The notes under the pieces were generated by a model. The model was given only the letters and a program-made list of their open reading frames with translations, searched no databases and was not told the origin of the DNA. From Trametopsis cervina (Eukaryota > Basidiomycota > Agaricomycetes > Polyporales > Irpicaceae), in NCBI GenBank assembly GCA_022385755.1, contig MU278350.1, forward strand, positions 1,444,486 to 1,508,485: a stretch of 64,000 bases of DNA, given 5' to 3'. The position numbers and the translations under genes were made by a program. Positions 33,197 through 45,695 of this stretch are shown here, piece by piece. Numbering within the stretch: the first letter of the stretch is position 1; every line of letters begins with the position of its first letter.

Positions 33197-35456
33197 TCAT
33201 GACGATTCTTCCATGAAGAAGTAATTACCAGACGCTGTTAAGACCATACAGCATGAGCATCGGGCTGTGACAACAGAATGCGATACGTACCCTTCTGCTC
33301 ACGGTCCTTGATACTGTTGCGCTTGTTGACACGCGGGCGGAAGTTCGTAGGGTCACGCCTGAAAGTGATCTCCAGCGATGCCAAGAACTTGTTCATCCCG
33401 GTCAAAAGCGACTGCGGTGGAGTGGCTGTGGCAGATACTGCTGGTTGACCTCCGAATACAATGACACGGTCGGCAAGATAAGTGGCCATAATGAAATCGT
33501 GCTCGATGACGAAAGCGGTCTTCTTAGCATGAAGGATGAAACTGTACGATGAGGTGAAATAGTGAGTATTGAGGTACGTGACATAGGGCTACGACTTACC
33601 GTTTGATGACCTTGCTAGCAATAATACGTTGCTCAGAGTCAAGGAAACTGTGCAGAGCTATCAGTATGCGGCATGGTAAAATGAAAAGGGGCTACGTACG
33701 AGGATGGTTCATCCAACAGATACACCGCTACGTTGGGCTTACCCAGCGCCAACACAATGGCAACTCTCTGCAGTTCACCGCCAGACAGCGTCTTCACTTC
33801 CTGATCAATGATATTTTCCAAGTTCATTGGCTTGACCACATCAGTCTGGAACTGTGGGTGCATGAAGGCCTGCTTGATCTGCTTCAATAACAGCATCCGG
33901 ACGGTACCCGCGAACTTGGGGGAGATAGTTTGGGGCTTCAACGATACCGCCAACGTCTGCTTGTCCGTCTCGTTGTCGGGCGTGTCACCTGCGAGTAAAC
34001 GGACGAAGGTCGTCTTTCCAGTACCGTTCTCGCCTAACATGACAATAATCTCGGAGTCGGTGAAGCTACCAGACTCGACGGTAAGCTTGAAGTTGCCGAG
34101 GGTCTTGGTCATGGAGGGGTACGAGTAGTGGCGAGTCTTGTCAATGACGAGTTCCTCCGCGGTTTCGACCATCTTGAAGGAGAGCGAGTCCTCGCGGAAC
34201 CGAAGGTTTTCTGTTGGGATGAAACCGTCCAGGAATATATTGATACCTATCCGGACACAAGCCTATGTCAGGTTATATCCTTGATGTGGAATTGGAGCTG
34301 ACTGACCTTCACGAACGGAGTAAGGCATAGTGACGACACCGTACATCGACGGTTTGCCATAGAGACAGCAGATGAAGTCGGAAAGATAATCGAGCACTGA
34401 CAAATCGTGCTCTACGGCAATAACGTAGTTGTTCGACGTCAACAACCCGCGAATAACTTCAGCAGCGACCAAGCGCTGTCGAATGTCCAGATAACTGGAG
34501 GGTTCGTCAAACATGTATCTGTTCACACAAGAATCAGTATCGAGGAAGGTATTCGTGAGCACTCGACTCACACGTCGGCCCTCTGAATACAAGTCATAGC
34601 AATGGCAAAGCGCTGCAGCTCTCCACCAGACAGCTGGCTCACATCGCGGGTGAGGACCTTGTTGAGCTCGAGATCATCGCAAAGCTTCTGCTTATTATCC
34701 AACTCGAGCTTCGAGTCAAGCATTGCGGTGACGGTCATGCTACCCTTGATCGCGCGAGGGATATGATCGACATATTGCGGCTTGATCAGTGCTTTGAGAT
34801 TATCCTCCAACACCTTGGTGAAATAGTTTTGCAACTCTGAACCACGGAAATATTTGAGAATTTCCTGCCAGTCGGGAGGGTCGTCGTAACGGCCCAGATT
34901 AGGCTTCAGTTTACCAGCGAGGATCTTGAGAGCCGTGCTCTTGCCAATACCGTTGGTACCGACGAGCCCAAGAACTTGACCAGGACGAGGAGTAGGGAGA
35001 CGATGGAGCTTGAATGCGTTAGCTGTGTATCGATGCGTAACTTGAGATTCCAAGTTCGTAGGCAGGTTGATGATAGCGATAGCTTCAAAGGGACATCTGG
35101 GCGTTGGCAATAGCCGTCAGCAGGATTGACGCCACGACGCTACTTGTGCACATACTTCTTGACACAAATACCACAACCGATGCAAAGGAATTCTGAGATG
35201 AAAGCGATCTTGTCCGTAGGCTTCACTTCAATGCAGAGCTTGCCTGATCAGCCACATCAGCTTTCCTCCCTCCTCTTTGTCCAATAACCTACGTACCCAT
35301 CTTGACCACGGGACATGACTAAGGACGGTTCGCGTTCAGCGTCGTCGATACCAGTGATCAGATGGAGCCACATACCTTTTTACATTCTTGTGCGCACCGC
35401 TTGGGTTTGCAGCGATTAGCGTCGACAATAGCGATACGCGTGATTTTGTCGGCCAT
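33197..35456 (-). CDS. RLI1: ABCE1/Rli1 ribosome recycling ATPase
   Basis: Essential Fe-S ABC ATPase that splits ribosomes after termination and acts in initiation and ribosome export. [21 protein letters not shown] opens the first ferredoxin-like cluster; the second is [21 protein letters not shown]1 has a Walker A of GTNGIGKST, signature [12 protein letters not shown] and Walker [14 protein letters not shown]2 has [44 protein letters not shown] and [17 protein letters not shown]. The last coding exon is short: after KDREQK the frame resumes as [12 protein letters not shown]. It is transcribed divergently from the isoaspartyl methyltransferase, 439 bases away. About eight introns. Confidence 0.97.
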
Positions 35457-35895
35457 GATTGGATTGGGGATAGTGCTCCGAGGAACAGAGGTGTACGGTC
35501 GTGTTCAGTAAGCTGCCTGCAGAGACCGTCATTTTGTCGAGTCGATCTACAAATCTTTTGCGCCCGTGGTCGGCTCCGGTGCCACGTGCCGCTCCGCTCG
35601 TCCACTGAGATTCTCTGCATTTGACGTTGCCCGCCAGGTGCTCCTCCACCTTGAGAGTCTCAACGACCACCCTCTCAGTCCTCTGGAGTTTTTGCTACGT
35701 GATACACTCGTTCTGAACTCATCGCTCTGCCTTTACCTGAGAGAATTGTTTGATATCCAACGGTGAGTGCATGGTACATATATGGTGCTCTGACGTCAGG
35801 TTTTACTCGTTGGCAATCCATTTGTACTCCCAATTATTTATCTCTCTTTGACCGCCTCCAGCAAGACATACGTTTCCCCCTGCGTACACACGAGG
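35457..35895. other. Divergent promoter, RLI1 and isoaspartyl methyltransferase
   Basis: 439 bases shared by two housekeeping genes. No TATA consensus is obvious. The plus open frame 35566-35766 has no motif and is not called. Confidence 0.5.
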
Positions 35896-36958
35896 ATGGC
35901 CTGGAGGTCAAGTGGAAGGACTAACGCAGCACTCATTGCAAACCTCGCACAGAATGGAATCATCCATTCTGAGCTTGTCTCGACTGTACGTTCGCTGTAC
36001 CAGTTCCGGCATCTCTCCGTTGGATAATGACCCTTCCTGATGGTACCAGGCCATGAGCAAAGTGGATCGCGCTCATTACGTCCGAGACAAGCTACATGCG
36101 TATGAGGACTCGCCTCAGTATGCGGAGCTCCTTACAACACGCACAAGTCGCTGACTCTCGCGCAGACATATAGGCTACGATGCAACGATATCTGCTCCTC
36201 ATATGGTTGTGCCATACGCATTTTTGCTCACAAGAGCATCCTAATCGGTCTCCCCTCTAGCATGCTTACGCCATTGAACATCTGCTTCCCTATCTCAAGC
36301 CCGGTGCAAAAGTACTCGACGTCGGGTCTGGGTCTGGATATCTATCCGCGGTCCTGTATCATCTTGTTGTGAGCCCCTCTGGAACAGAAGGCAAGGTGGT
36401 TGCTATCGAACACATTCCCGAACTTGTTGATTGGGCAGTCGACAACTTGAAGAAGGATGGGCTCGGAAATGCTCTGAGCGACAGGAGGTTGATCATGATG
36501 GCAGGGGATGGACGAAAGGGCTACGTGCAGGAAGGTCCGTACGACATATTACAGCGGTAGCAGCACTTACTTACCGGCTTGATTATTACTATAGCCCCGT
36601 ACGATGCTATACATGTCGGTGCTGCTGCCCCGACCATGCCACAAGCACTGGTAGATCAGCTCGCCAGCCCAGGACGAATGTTTATTCCCGTTGGAACGGA
36701 TCGACAAGTGATTATTCTAGTTGATAAGGATGCATCTGGGAATGTGCGCGAGGAAGAGATCATGAATGTCATGGTGCGTGTGTCGTTTGGTGGGCAGGGC
36801 TTAGGCTCATATTCAAGCATGTGTCAAGTATGTTCCTCTTACTGACAGGAAGACGGTGAGTCGCTTGCTTCGTCCATTCCCGAAAAGTACGACGGTGAGT
36901 CGCTTGCTTCGTCCATTCCCGAAAAGTACGACGGACTCACGCGTATTTCCAGACGTAG
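35896..36958 (+). CDS. Protein-L-isoaspartate O-methyltransferase (PIMT)
   Basis: SAM-dependent repair of isoaspartyl residues in aged proteins. The start MAWRSSGRTNAALIANLAQ is typical. Motifs in order: VDRAHYV; SPQHIGYDATISAPHMHAYA (the substrate loop, split by two introns); LDVGSGSGYLSAVL (SAM-binding motif I); KVVAIEHIPELV; APYDAIHVGAAAPTMP; PGRMFIPVGT; and VMYVPLTDRKT. The 3' end is odd: a 39-base unit is duplicated at 36852-36929 and contains a splice donor. Joined to the acceptor ending at 36952, the first donor (36856) gives a stop right after DRKT-T, as in normal PIMT length. The second donor (36895) adds 13 residues with the same stop. Coordinates use the shared stop. Confidence 0.92.
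36852..36929 (+). repeat. 39-bp tandem duplication at PIMT 3' end
   Basis: Two identical copies (36852-36890 and 36891-36929) of a unit beginning GACGGTGAGTCGC. The next bases (36930-36934) repeat the first five bases, GACGG. Each copy carries a GTGAGT donor. Perfect identity indicates a recent event. Confidence 0.92.
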
Positions 36959-37369
36959 CTTGCATGCTGTACAACTTTGTGGATACTTTTGGAAATCCCG
37001 CTTCGAGATTATATGCACCCTATTCCCCCACAAGACGGGCTCTTAGGCTCGCTATATTACTCATGCCGTTCGCTATGCTAAGAAAGTTCAAGCTCTATCT
37101 GGTCATCGGCAAGGCGCATTGATACTTCCACAATCTTCGTAAGCGCCATTGCTGGCTGATCGGATTGCTATTTGAACTGGCGGGATGTGGGATGGATTCA
37201 GTATTGCGGCTGACTTTGTATATGCATACCGATCGCATATACATTTTCGGTCAGCCAGTCTGGCAGCCGATTGCAGTATATAAACCCGCTCGCAAGGTCA
37301 CAGTACAGTATCCGCCTCTTGCTTTCGTTCCTCCATCTCTCTTACTTGCTTTCACTTCTTTCACACACG
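36959..37369. other. Intergenic, PIMT to aspartic protease
   Basis: PIMT 3' UTR and protease promoter. If the last PIMT intron is retained, the PIMT frame continues open to about 37122 as unconserved-looking sequence; I do not treat this as coding. Confidence 0.5.
37277..37284 (+). promoter_or_regulatory. TATA box of aspartic protease
   Basis: TATATAAA about 90 bases before the ATG at 37370. Confidence 0.65.
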
Positions 37370-38779
37370 ATGTTGACCATCGCATTTGTTCTCTTTGCTG
37401 TGCAAGCTGTTATTATGGCTACGCCTGTTGCTCAGGAGCAACGTAGGATCGACATTCCCTTGTCCAGGCGGAGTGGGCTCACCACCGATGAGGTGAACCC
37501 CGAGGTACTGCAGAACATCCTCGCCTCCACATTATTGTAAGCTTCCCTTTCATTCATCTCCTACATGACACTCATACATTCTCAGGAAATACGCCAACGG
37601 CCTCACAGCATACAAGAGGAATACTGGCGAAGACCACCCTCTGGCCGGTGGCTTCGACTTCCCCGATCCCCTTGACTTGAACAATCGTGCCACAGGCGCT
37701 GAACCTCTCCAGGATGACAGTGGTGTCTTGTGGCAAGGTGCGATTAGCGTGGGCACGCCAGCGAAGACGTACACCGTTCAGCTCGACACCGGAAGCAGTG
37801 ATCTATTCCTTCCAGGACCACAATGTCAGGCGAACTGTCAAGGCCACAAGGTGTATGATCCATCCAAGAGCAGCACTGCGACTGACCGTCACAAAAGCTA
37901 CTCGCTTGCTTATGGTGATGGCTCCACTGTTCAGGGTGAACAGTATACCGACACTGTGACGATAGCTGGTCTTACAGTAAGTATTATATCCCTTTACACC
38001 TATATCTATCCTCATCTTATCTCGTAGGCGCAAACTCAAACCCTAGGAGCAGCGACACAGTATTCCCAAGGCTTCTCCCCTTCGTACTTCCCGCCAGATG
38101 GACTACTAGGAATGGGATACCAGTCAATATCTGAATACAACGTTCCTGCCGTATTTCAGACCCTTTTTACACAGAACCAAGTATCAGACCCTATATTCGC
38201 CTTCAAGCTCACGAGTTCGGGAGCAGTGCTGACACTAGGCGGTGTCGACAACACCAAGTACACTGGCTCATTTACATACGCTCCTGTCACCACCAAGGTA
38301 AGCCTTGTGTCTTATGGGCAAATACCTTTGCGGCTGACCATTGTCAACCTCCACTATAGGGCTATTGGCAAGTCACCCTCGACGGCGTGGCTGTCAATGG
38401 GAACTCCGCCGTCAGCTCCGTGCAATCTATCATCGATACCGGGACCACGCTCATTGTCGGCGATGCGAAGCGCGTCAAGGCTTTCTATGCCAAAATCCCT
38501 GGGAGCAAAGACGCGTCGGCTACTGTGGGGTCTGGTTACTACTCATTCCCCTGTTCTTCCACGCCTCAAGTCAGCTTCACGTACGCCGGACGCTCCTTCG
38601 CTATCGCACCACAGTACTTCAACCTTGGTCGGGTCAGCAGAGGGTCCAGCTACTGTGTTGGGGGAATTGTGGCCTCTGGTTCCCTTCCGTTCTGGATCGT
38701 CGGTGACGTGTTTTTGCAGAACGTCTACAGCTCGTTCGACATGGGACGCAATAGGGTCGGTTTCGCCACTTTGCAGTAG
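37370..38779 (+). CDS. Secreted A1 aspartic protease (polyporopepsin-like)
   Basis: Pepsin-family endopeptidase, extracellular or vacuolar. Four exons encode a signal peptide (MLTIAFVLFAVQAVIMATPV) and a propeptide with RIDIPLSRRSGLT. The mature bilobal enzyme carries both catalytic motifs: VQLDTGSSDLFLPG and IIDTGTTLIVGDA. The flap is AYGDGSTVQGEQYTDTV. Other landmarks are DGLLGMGYQSISEY, GGVDNTKYTGSFTYAPV and the C-terminal FWIVGDVFLQNVYSSFDMG with NRVGFATLQ. Two C-lobe cysteines (FPCSS, SYCVGG) are present. Length about 400 residues with prepro-region, as in basidiomycete homologues. Strong TATA box upstream, no protease neighbours. Confidence 0.94.
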
Positions 38780-39095
38780 TTACAGATTTTCTTTGTTATT
38801 GTTCTTTTTGCGGAAATATACCCGAAGCTGGCACTTCAAATATGGTGTGAATGAGTCTTCAAGGTCTACAGTGTGCACTTAGTGTAAGCAGTGTGACGTG
38901 TCTTATCGTTGCAGCGCGTCTATGTTAGGCGCATCAAACGAGGCGCATCAAATTCCCAAAGGTTGCACTGGCATCCGTGAAAGGAACATGTTACCAGTAC
39001 GAGCCAACCACTGACATGTTTTCATAGGACCCCCACATAACTTGAATCTAATAAGCACCTTACCGCACATACCGTCACTCTTCGTCCATTCGAAC
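38780..39095. other. Intergenic, protease to PIG-S
   Basis: 3' UTR and promoter only; nothing else seen. Confidence 0.5.
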
Positions 39096-40984
39096 ATGGA
39101 AACAGCGCGCCGGCCGCCAGTGGACCCCTCCACGCTGTTCTTCGAATCGCCTCTCACCCGAAGGCGCATCATCGCGTCATACTGGATCGTCTTTCTTCTG
39201 GCTATACCTATATGGTGGAAGATAACTAGCATAGACCGGCTTTCCCTTCCAGAGTCCAGAGTCTCTGCATTGGACTCACATGACGTGGGTACATAACATC
39301 GCGTGGCGCGGGTATAATGGACTAATAACGACTACAGCTGAGGTTTCCAGTAAGGATCGGAGTTAAATCCGATTTGCCTTCACTTCCATCGCACGAGGTA
39401 GAAGCAAGCGTCGTACGAGCCCTGGGAACGTATGCCGACAGCCATCGGCTGTCTGTTGACAGTGTCCGTTCACAATCCGGCGTGAGCGTCGCCCAGTCGC
39501 TATGTGCAGACATTTATTGACGCTACGTACAGACGGAGCCTGTACCAGGAACCTATGAGGTTGTTATTAAAGAAGGTTCCGGGAGTATGTCGCTGGAAGG
39601 TAGACGGCTTGTCGTTCATAGCCCAAGAGACGCAGGTAAAGACTTCATCGTATGACCGATGTTCCGAGGTTGAAATTGCTTTTCAGGTGTAAGGCAGAAA
39701 GATGTGGTTGAGACTGTGACAAGGCTTATAGTACCTAGCTCAAATAACGCTGAGGCGTTGCGAGTAGTGAAATACTCCCCACGGTTTAGATTGGCCTTCT
39801 CTCTACTCAACGAGGATGCTGCGACGGGCCGAGCCGTCTTCTCATGGGATATCCGAAATGCCATAACTAGTTAGTAAATTTCACCCATTGCCTCTCTTAG
39901 TGCTTATCGTCGTATGCAGAATACCTTGCGCCAACACTACAGAAGTTATCCATCCTCCATAACTTCACAATCGAGAGTCAAGTGCAATATCATGCCCCTC
40001 TGGCCTTCCGCCCACAAGAGTTGCGCTACGGGGAGGACATTTCTCATGGTCTGACACAGGAAGATCTCACAGTCTTCATCAACTCAGCGGAGTGGACACT
40101 ATGTGAGTTGCGCGGAGCATCCTTGTCGAGTGAAGCTGAGCATCCCCCCTTAGCGTCCAGTGTTTCAAACGATCCCGTCATCCACTTTGTGCTTTTTGTC
40201 CCATCATCTGAGAACAGCCCGTTATACATACTCAACGCTGACGGTATGTTTAGACATGGGCAGTATTTTGACATACTGACCTTTCATAGGATCCCCGTCC
40301 TCGTCCGATGCATTCATTCTGCCACAATGGGGTGGGATCACGATATCGAACAAGGCACCTCCGCATATGACCGCAGAAAATCTTGAACACATCTTCCTCA
40401 CTTTCCGCCGCCAGCTTATGTCCCTTCTGGGGCTGCCTTCTCTACCACCTCATGTTGATTATGACCAGTCGCTCCCGTTTACTGACTGGCAACTCGATGC
40501 GCTGGTACGGCTGAGGACGAAGCAGAACGTTGAGAACAGCAAAGAGACGTTGAAGAGCATCGTGGCTCTCGTCAACCAGATTGAGAATATGCCTGTTGGT
40601 CAAGATGTAAAAGGCGACGTGCTCGGCGCACTGGACGCTCTGGAGACGGTTCGTTGTAAATTCGTGCCGCCATGTTTGTCATTGCTGACTGCCATCTCAT
40701 CGCAGGTCTTCGCTGAAGGTTCAACGTCCTTGATGTCGGCACTCCGTCATTCGAGCGATGCCCTGACGCGTGCCTCGCGCGCCTTCTTCAATCCCGGGAT
40801 GCTTGCTTTGCTCTATTTTCCTGCGGAACACAAGTACGCGGTGTACTCTCCTCTATTTGCGTCTGTCGCCGCACCATTGCTGGCTACTCTCTTGCGAGAG
40901 GTTGCTGCATGGCGCAAAGCTCGGAAGGAGAGGGCGAAAGCTCTCAAGGAACAGACAGACAAGAAAGAAGACAGGAAGGATTAG
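39096..40984 (+). CDS. PIGS: GPI transamidase component PIG-S
   Basis: ER membrane subunit of the GPI-anchor transamidase (yeast Gpi17). METARRPPVDPSTLFFESPLT leads into TM1 (IIASYWIVFLLAIPIWW). A luminal domain follows with LRFPVRIGVKSDLPSLPSHE, FSLLNEDAATGRAVFSWDI, TIESQVQYHAPLAF, LILPQWGG-type ILPQWGGITISN and VGQDVKGDVLGALDALE. The C-terminal TM is YSPLFASVAAPLLATLL, followed by a basic cytosolic tail rich in K/R/E. About eight short introns. After the exon ending RSQSG the frame most likely resumes at TEPVPGTYEVVIKEGS, using the acceptor ending ACGTACAG. It is convergent with the CUE3-like gene (199 bases apart). Confidence 0.92.
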
Positions 40985-41183
40985 ATACTCATTTGGACTT
41001 GGTACATTTATTGTCCGGTGTAATGAAAAGCGTCTTCAGGATAAACCAAAGGAGTCTCGCTGCCACTCGGCGAACATGCTTATTACCTTACAGGTGCTTG
41101 TTGCTCCGCTGAGTTTCAACCAACATGGTCCCATGACGGTAGATCCAGGTCCAGTTTCATTATGCATAACCGAGATAACATGT

Positions 41184-43654
41184 TCAGCTTGGTCCGCCTG
41201 CCCTAGCCATCTTCTTGTCATGACCGCCTTTGCGATTGTGGTTAGCTCGGCTGGCCTTGTTCTTGTCCTTCCATGCTCTATCACGAGCAGTCTGTCCATC
41301 CCCACCACCACCACCACCTTGGCTTGATCCACCTCGCCCACGTCCGCGCCCGCCGCCTCGGCCACCACTGCCTCTTCCCCCTCCTCTTCCTCCTCCACGG
41401 CCTGGGTGACCCTGGGGTGCATGACCTACTTCGAGGAGGGGGCCGCGCCTGTTTCCAGAGAACTCGTGCTTCTGAAGTATCTTATCCTTGTTCGGCTGAA
41501 AGCGATCCAAGCTAAGTCGTCGTGGTAACAATAAACGCGTAGGCGACCTACATTTCGCTCAAGCATGATCCTCCATCCTTCAATTTGCTCATCAGACCAG
41601 CCTACGATGATGCTCAGCCTCGAGTGTCACATAGCGATAGATGGATGACTGACCAGTTTGTGCGCGTAGATTTTCCCTCGCTTTACTCCTCCTTGTTTGA
41701 GCATCGCGCTCAAAGAGTTTAATATCAGCGATGTATGCAAGCTCCAAAATGGTTTCTGGATTCCTCGGGGTGTTCACCTAAAGGAGATATATGTGAAACA
41801 AGACTCCTCCTGATAAAGTGGTCTGACTCACCGCTCCTGTCTGGCCCTCTGTTTCATCTCCGCTCTCCCCTTCCTCACTCTCCTCTCCGTCGCGGACCTT
41901 CAGTCCGCCTTCATCCAGCTCGTCTTCAAACGCTACATCGATTCCTTTGGGTTTCTGATCCGTTTCATCCTCTTCATCCTCGTCGTCTACCATTGCTTCG
42001 GCACGGCGGAGAATATCTGCTTTCATCTCTTCAATGTACGCACGGTCGTTGAGATTAACCTGAGCATCCTCACTAGAAGGGCTCGGAAAATTAGTATGAG
42101 GTCAAAAATGATTTTTTGTGTGAATACTGACGGCTTCTTGCCCACCCGGAGATGAGAGATATCCATGATCTCCTCGTCAAACACATTTCGCCTCTCTTTC
42201 GTGTAAACGAAGTCATCTTTCACAGCCGGCCGTACATCGGCGATTGTGTCATGAGCCACTCCAGCACCTTGGTGAGTGTGCGCGAGCTGGTTCTCATATT
42301 CCTCCAACGTCGGTGCCGTCCCTTCAAGCAACGCCTCGATCAACCTTTCCGCGTTCCCTCTATACGGGTAGTCTTGATGTGCCAGCAGGAATCGCAGATA
42401 TTCCGGCGGCTGGTCTGGAAGGATATCGAGCACCTGAGAGACTGCGGCGTCCAACGCTGGGTCATGTTGCGGTGCGGGAGATGCCACCGCGACTTCTTTC
42501 CCCTTCCCTTTTGCGTCGGTACGGGAGGGACCCTTGCCAAGACGATCAATACCTGGCTGGATACCAGAGGACCTGATGAGAAGCTTGAGAGCTCCTGGTC
42601 TTGTGGAGGCATTCTGATCTGGAGAGCTGGAGTCGAGCGATCGGAGCGACGCCTCCAGCACTTCTGCTCGCGGATCGTTGGTGCGTCGTCCTGCATTGGA
42701 GATCAGTTTCGATAGACCATACGTGTGTTGATAGTCAGCCAAAAGTGACTGATTCAGGAAGGGAATAGGTGTTGTCTCCGTTCCCTGTGTCGATGAAGAT
42801 GAAGGGAGGTCAAGTAGTGAGGACACGACCTCGAATGCAATTTCCGTGCGCGCCGCCAATGCAGGTCCGGGAGTGGACAGCTCTTCCACATCCTTCAGCA
42901 GAGTACGTAGAAGGATATGGAAGCTGTCTATCAGTGAGACCTTGGTGTCGAGGAAGATGCGTTCCCAGTCATCCAAAGGGACGTTGGACGAATTGATCCT
43001 CTCAGCACGCATACCACCGTAGGATCGAGCACAGGTAGCCAGCCCGTCATCGTACGCCTTCGCCAGTGCCACGACGAACTCCTTGTTACGCGCAAACGGG
43101 CGTATGACCTCCGGCGATGCGCTATGCATGAGCGCCCAAAGAATGTACGATATCTTACGTAACCCATAAAGACCCTGCGCATTACTAGAAAGAAGCGTCG
43201 CGAACGCAGGCGCCGCCTCGGTCTCGATGGCTTTGATGAGCTGCGAGTTATTGCTGATAGAGACCAGAAGAACGCGGAAGCGCTTCGGGTTCGTGGCGCC
43301 GTAAACGACGGCGAGGTCTATGAGAGTCTGGACATCGAGCTCGTTCGCGATGCGTTCTGAGAGACGGAAGGCGCGCTCGTGGATCGTGCGTTCGACGGGG
43401 GAGAGCTTGGAGAGGTGTCTGACGCGTTTGGATGTGTCTTCCCAGATGAGAGCGTGTAGGATCCGCTGGGCGTGGTCTTTGGCGTAGGATGAGATGAACG
43501 AGACTGCTGCTGCTTTGTCGCTCTTGTCTTGGGGAAGAGTTAGCACTTGGGAGAGCGTTGCGGCGATGGCGGTGTTCAACGTGGCAATTTGGGAGGGGGA
43601 GAGCGTATCCCGGGCTTTGAGTCCTGGGTAGAGAGGGAGCTTTAGAATGGCCAT
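41184..43654 (-). CDS. CUE3: CUE-domain protein, ASCC2/Cue3-like
   Basis: Ubiquitin-binding subunit of the ribosome-collision (RQT/ASC-1) complex by homology. Exon 1 is long (about 530 residues) and starts MAILKLPLYPGLKARDTLSP, with the ASCC2-like helical region (WALMHSASPEVIRPFARNKE, RTLLKDVEELSTPGP). A CUE domain follows at about residues 410-455 (DAAVSQVLDILPDQPPEYLR, LLAHQDYPYRGNAERLIEAL). Then come DDFVYTKERRNVFDEEIMDI, an acidic segment (DDEDEEDETDQKPKGIDVAF) and VNTPRNPETILELAYIADIK. An RGG-type tail (GRGGGRGGGRGSGGRGGG) precedes the KMARAGGPS end. Four introns in the C-terminal third. The RGG tail hints at RNA or ribosome contact. Confidence 0.9.
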
Positions 43655-44292
43655 CGTCTGCGTAGAAGTTTAGATGCAAGACTCCTGTAAAGGGTGTGGT
43701 GACTAATATTCGCTGTAAGACAGAGTCAAGCTCTCGTCGGTACCGAGAAATTTGCTAGACGGAGCCACTTTAGCAACTCTTATACGCAGAATCATGTAAG
43801 GCGTTATAGGGCAGACCTAGACTTGTTCACAGCTTCTACTGTACGACACACCGCTTAGAGATTTGGCTTGGGCTGTCACGGTTCCACACAACCTCACAAG
43901 CGCCCACCTGGAGATGATCTGCACATGATCGATCAAGCGTCCGTCGGGATTACCCTATCGGGAAGAACGGGCGGGCTCTACTGTATAGGGCCCCAGACAT
44001 CACTGGAGTGGTATGAAGCTCTACGGGGACCCACACAGTTACACGATCAACCCCGTGGCAGGCAGCCCAGTAAGAAGGAAAAGATAATTATTTGACTTCT
44101 ATTACACCTGTGCACACCTTTTTACAATTGGAATGGAGAATACGAAGGCGGAATGAGGAGGAATCGCTATTCTAAGAAGGCGTACAGTAGAGAAGAGCTG
44201 GTGTTACAACGAGGATTTATATTTTGTACACTTCCTGGGTTCCATGGTCGTTTAAGTCATGTCATTGAGCTGAGAGGCGTTTGGTCGGATGT
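43655..44292. other. Intergenic, CUE3 promoter to ADH 3' end
   Basis: No gene supported; the plus open frame 43868-44095 has no motif. Confidence 0.5.
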
Positions 44293-45695
44293 TTACTCCT
44301 TCATGTTGAGGACGATACGGCCGACGACTTTGCCTTGCTGGAGACCTTCATATGTCCTGTAGAGGGATATATAATAAGGATATGCAAGGCGAAAGAGTGT
44401 AAGAATGAACGTACTCCTTGAGGTTGGACAGCTCCTTCAGCTGGTAGAAGCACTTGACTTTGCCGCGAGCAGCGATCTCGATAGCTTCACGAGCATCTTG
44501 TCGGTTACTAAAAGGACGCCTGTGAGCATATCATATGAGGGCAAAAAAGAACCACATACCCGACGTATGAACCAATGATGTTGATGCTCTTCGTGACAGT
44601 GTAGTATATATCCGCGTTGATAGAAGCACGAGCGGGGAGACCGACGACCATGAGGTTTCCTCCAGGACGGAGGTAGTCAATTGCCTGCTCGTAAGCCGTG
44701 CTTGTCGCAGCGGTGATGACAGCGGTATGAGGACCGAGCCCGTCAGTCGCATCCTTGATGTCCTGAACAAGGTCTTTGGTCTCCTTAAAGTCGATCCACT
44801 TCTCTGCGCCGAGCTTCAGGACCAAGTCACGCTTGTCAGCGCCGGTATCTGAGATAGAGAATTAGAACCTGCAGAGTTAAAACAAGATTAAACGCTTTAC
44901 CGATAGCAAGAACTCGAAGACCCATAGCTGCGGCATACTGAACAGCCAGATGGCCGAGACCTCCACCGGCACCGGGGAGGACGATCCAGTCACCGATGTT
45001 GGACTTGCTGTACTTTATCGCGCGGTATACGGTAACGCCCTATTAACCGAGAATGAGTACCACTACAGTAGCACTGCGCCAAGCAAGACTTACAGCGCAA
45101 AGAATTGAGGCAGCCTCAGCACTGTCGAGGCCCTCGGGGATAGGGGTGACGTGCCTGGTCCATGACAAGACGTATTGAGAGAAGGTACCGTCCACGCTGA
45201 AGCCGCTATACCGGGCCTTGAGGCAAACTGGTGTATATGGTGGTCAACAAGGGTGCACAAGTGCAGATACTGGGTTACATACCTTGTTCGAGGCCTTTAC
45301 GGCAAGACTCGCAGTCTAAACAAGAGTCTGCGAGCCATTTGATTCCGACACGGTCGCCGAGCTTGATAGATGCGTCTTGGGTATGTGCGCCAATGGCGAC
45401 TACGATACCGACACCCTGTTCAATGTGTGAGTCGTGTTACGAATTCGGTCTGTGTATGAATGCATACCTCGTGCCCGCCGATCAAAGGAGTCTTCGCGGG
45501 GACTGGCCAATCGCCTTTGGCTGCGTGCAGATCGGTGTGGCACACGCCGGTGCAGTCGAGCTTGACGAGACACTCTCCCGGCTTGAGGTCTTCAGGACGA
45601 GGGACGGGATAGTCGTCTCTGACTTCAAGAGCAGCACCGGCAGAAGGGATGACAGCAGCCTTCTGTGTCTTTGGAATGACGAACTGAGTAGACAT
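44293..45695 (-). CDS. Zinc-dependent alcohol dehydrogenase (Adh1 type)
   Basis: Medium-chain ADH converting primary alcohols and aldehydes with NAD(H). [18 protein letters not shown] start; [19 protein letters not shown] (first catalytic Zn Cys, proton relay); LIGGHEGVGIV (Zn His); structural Zn cysteines in [31 protein letters not shown]; the Rossmann glycines [19 protein letters not shown]; and [10 protein letters not shown]. It ends [18 protein letters not shown], as in fungal Adh1. About 350 residues, six to seven introns. A TATATATA core promoter lies about 95 bases upstream. Confidence 0.95.

Noticed and set aside
36959..37122. Extension of PIMT to a longer C terminus by reading through the last intron
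   Set aside because: It would add the duplicated unit twice plus unconserved sequence; splicing to the TTTCCAG acceptor gives the normal family length.
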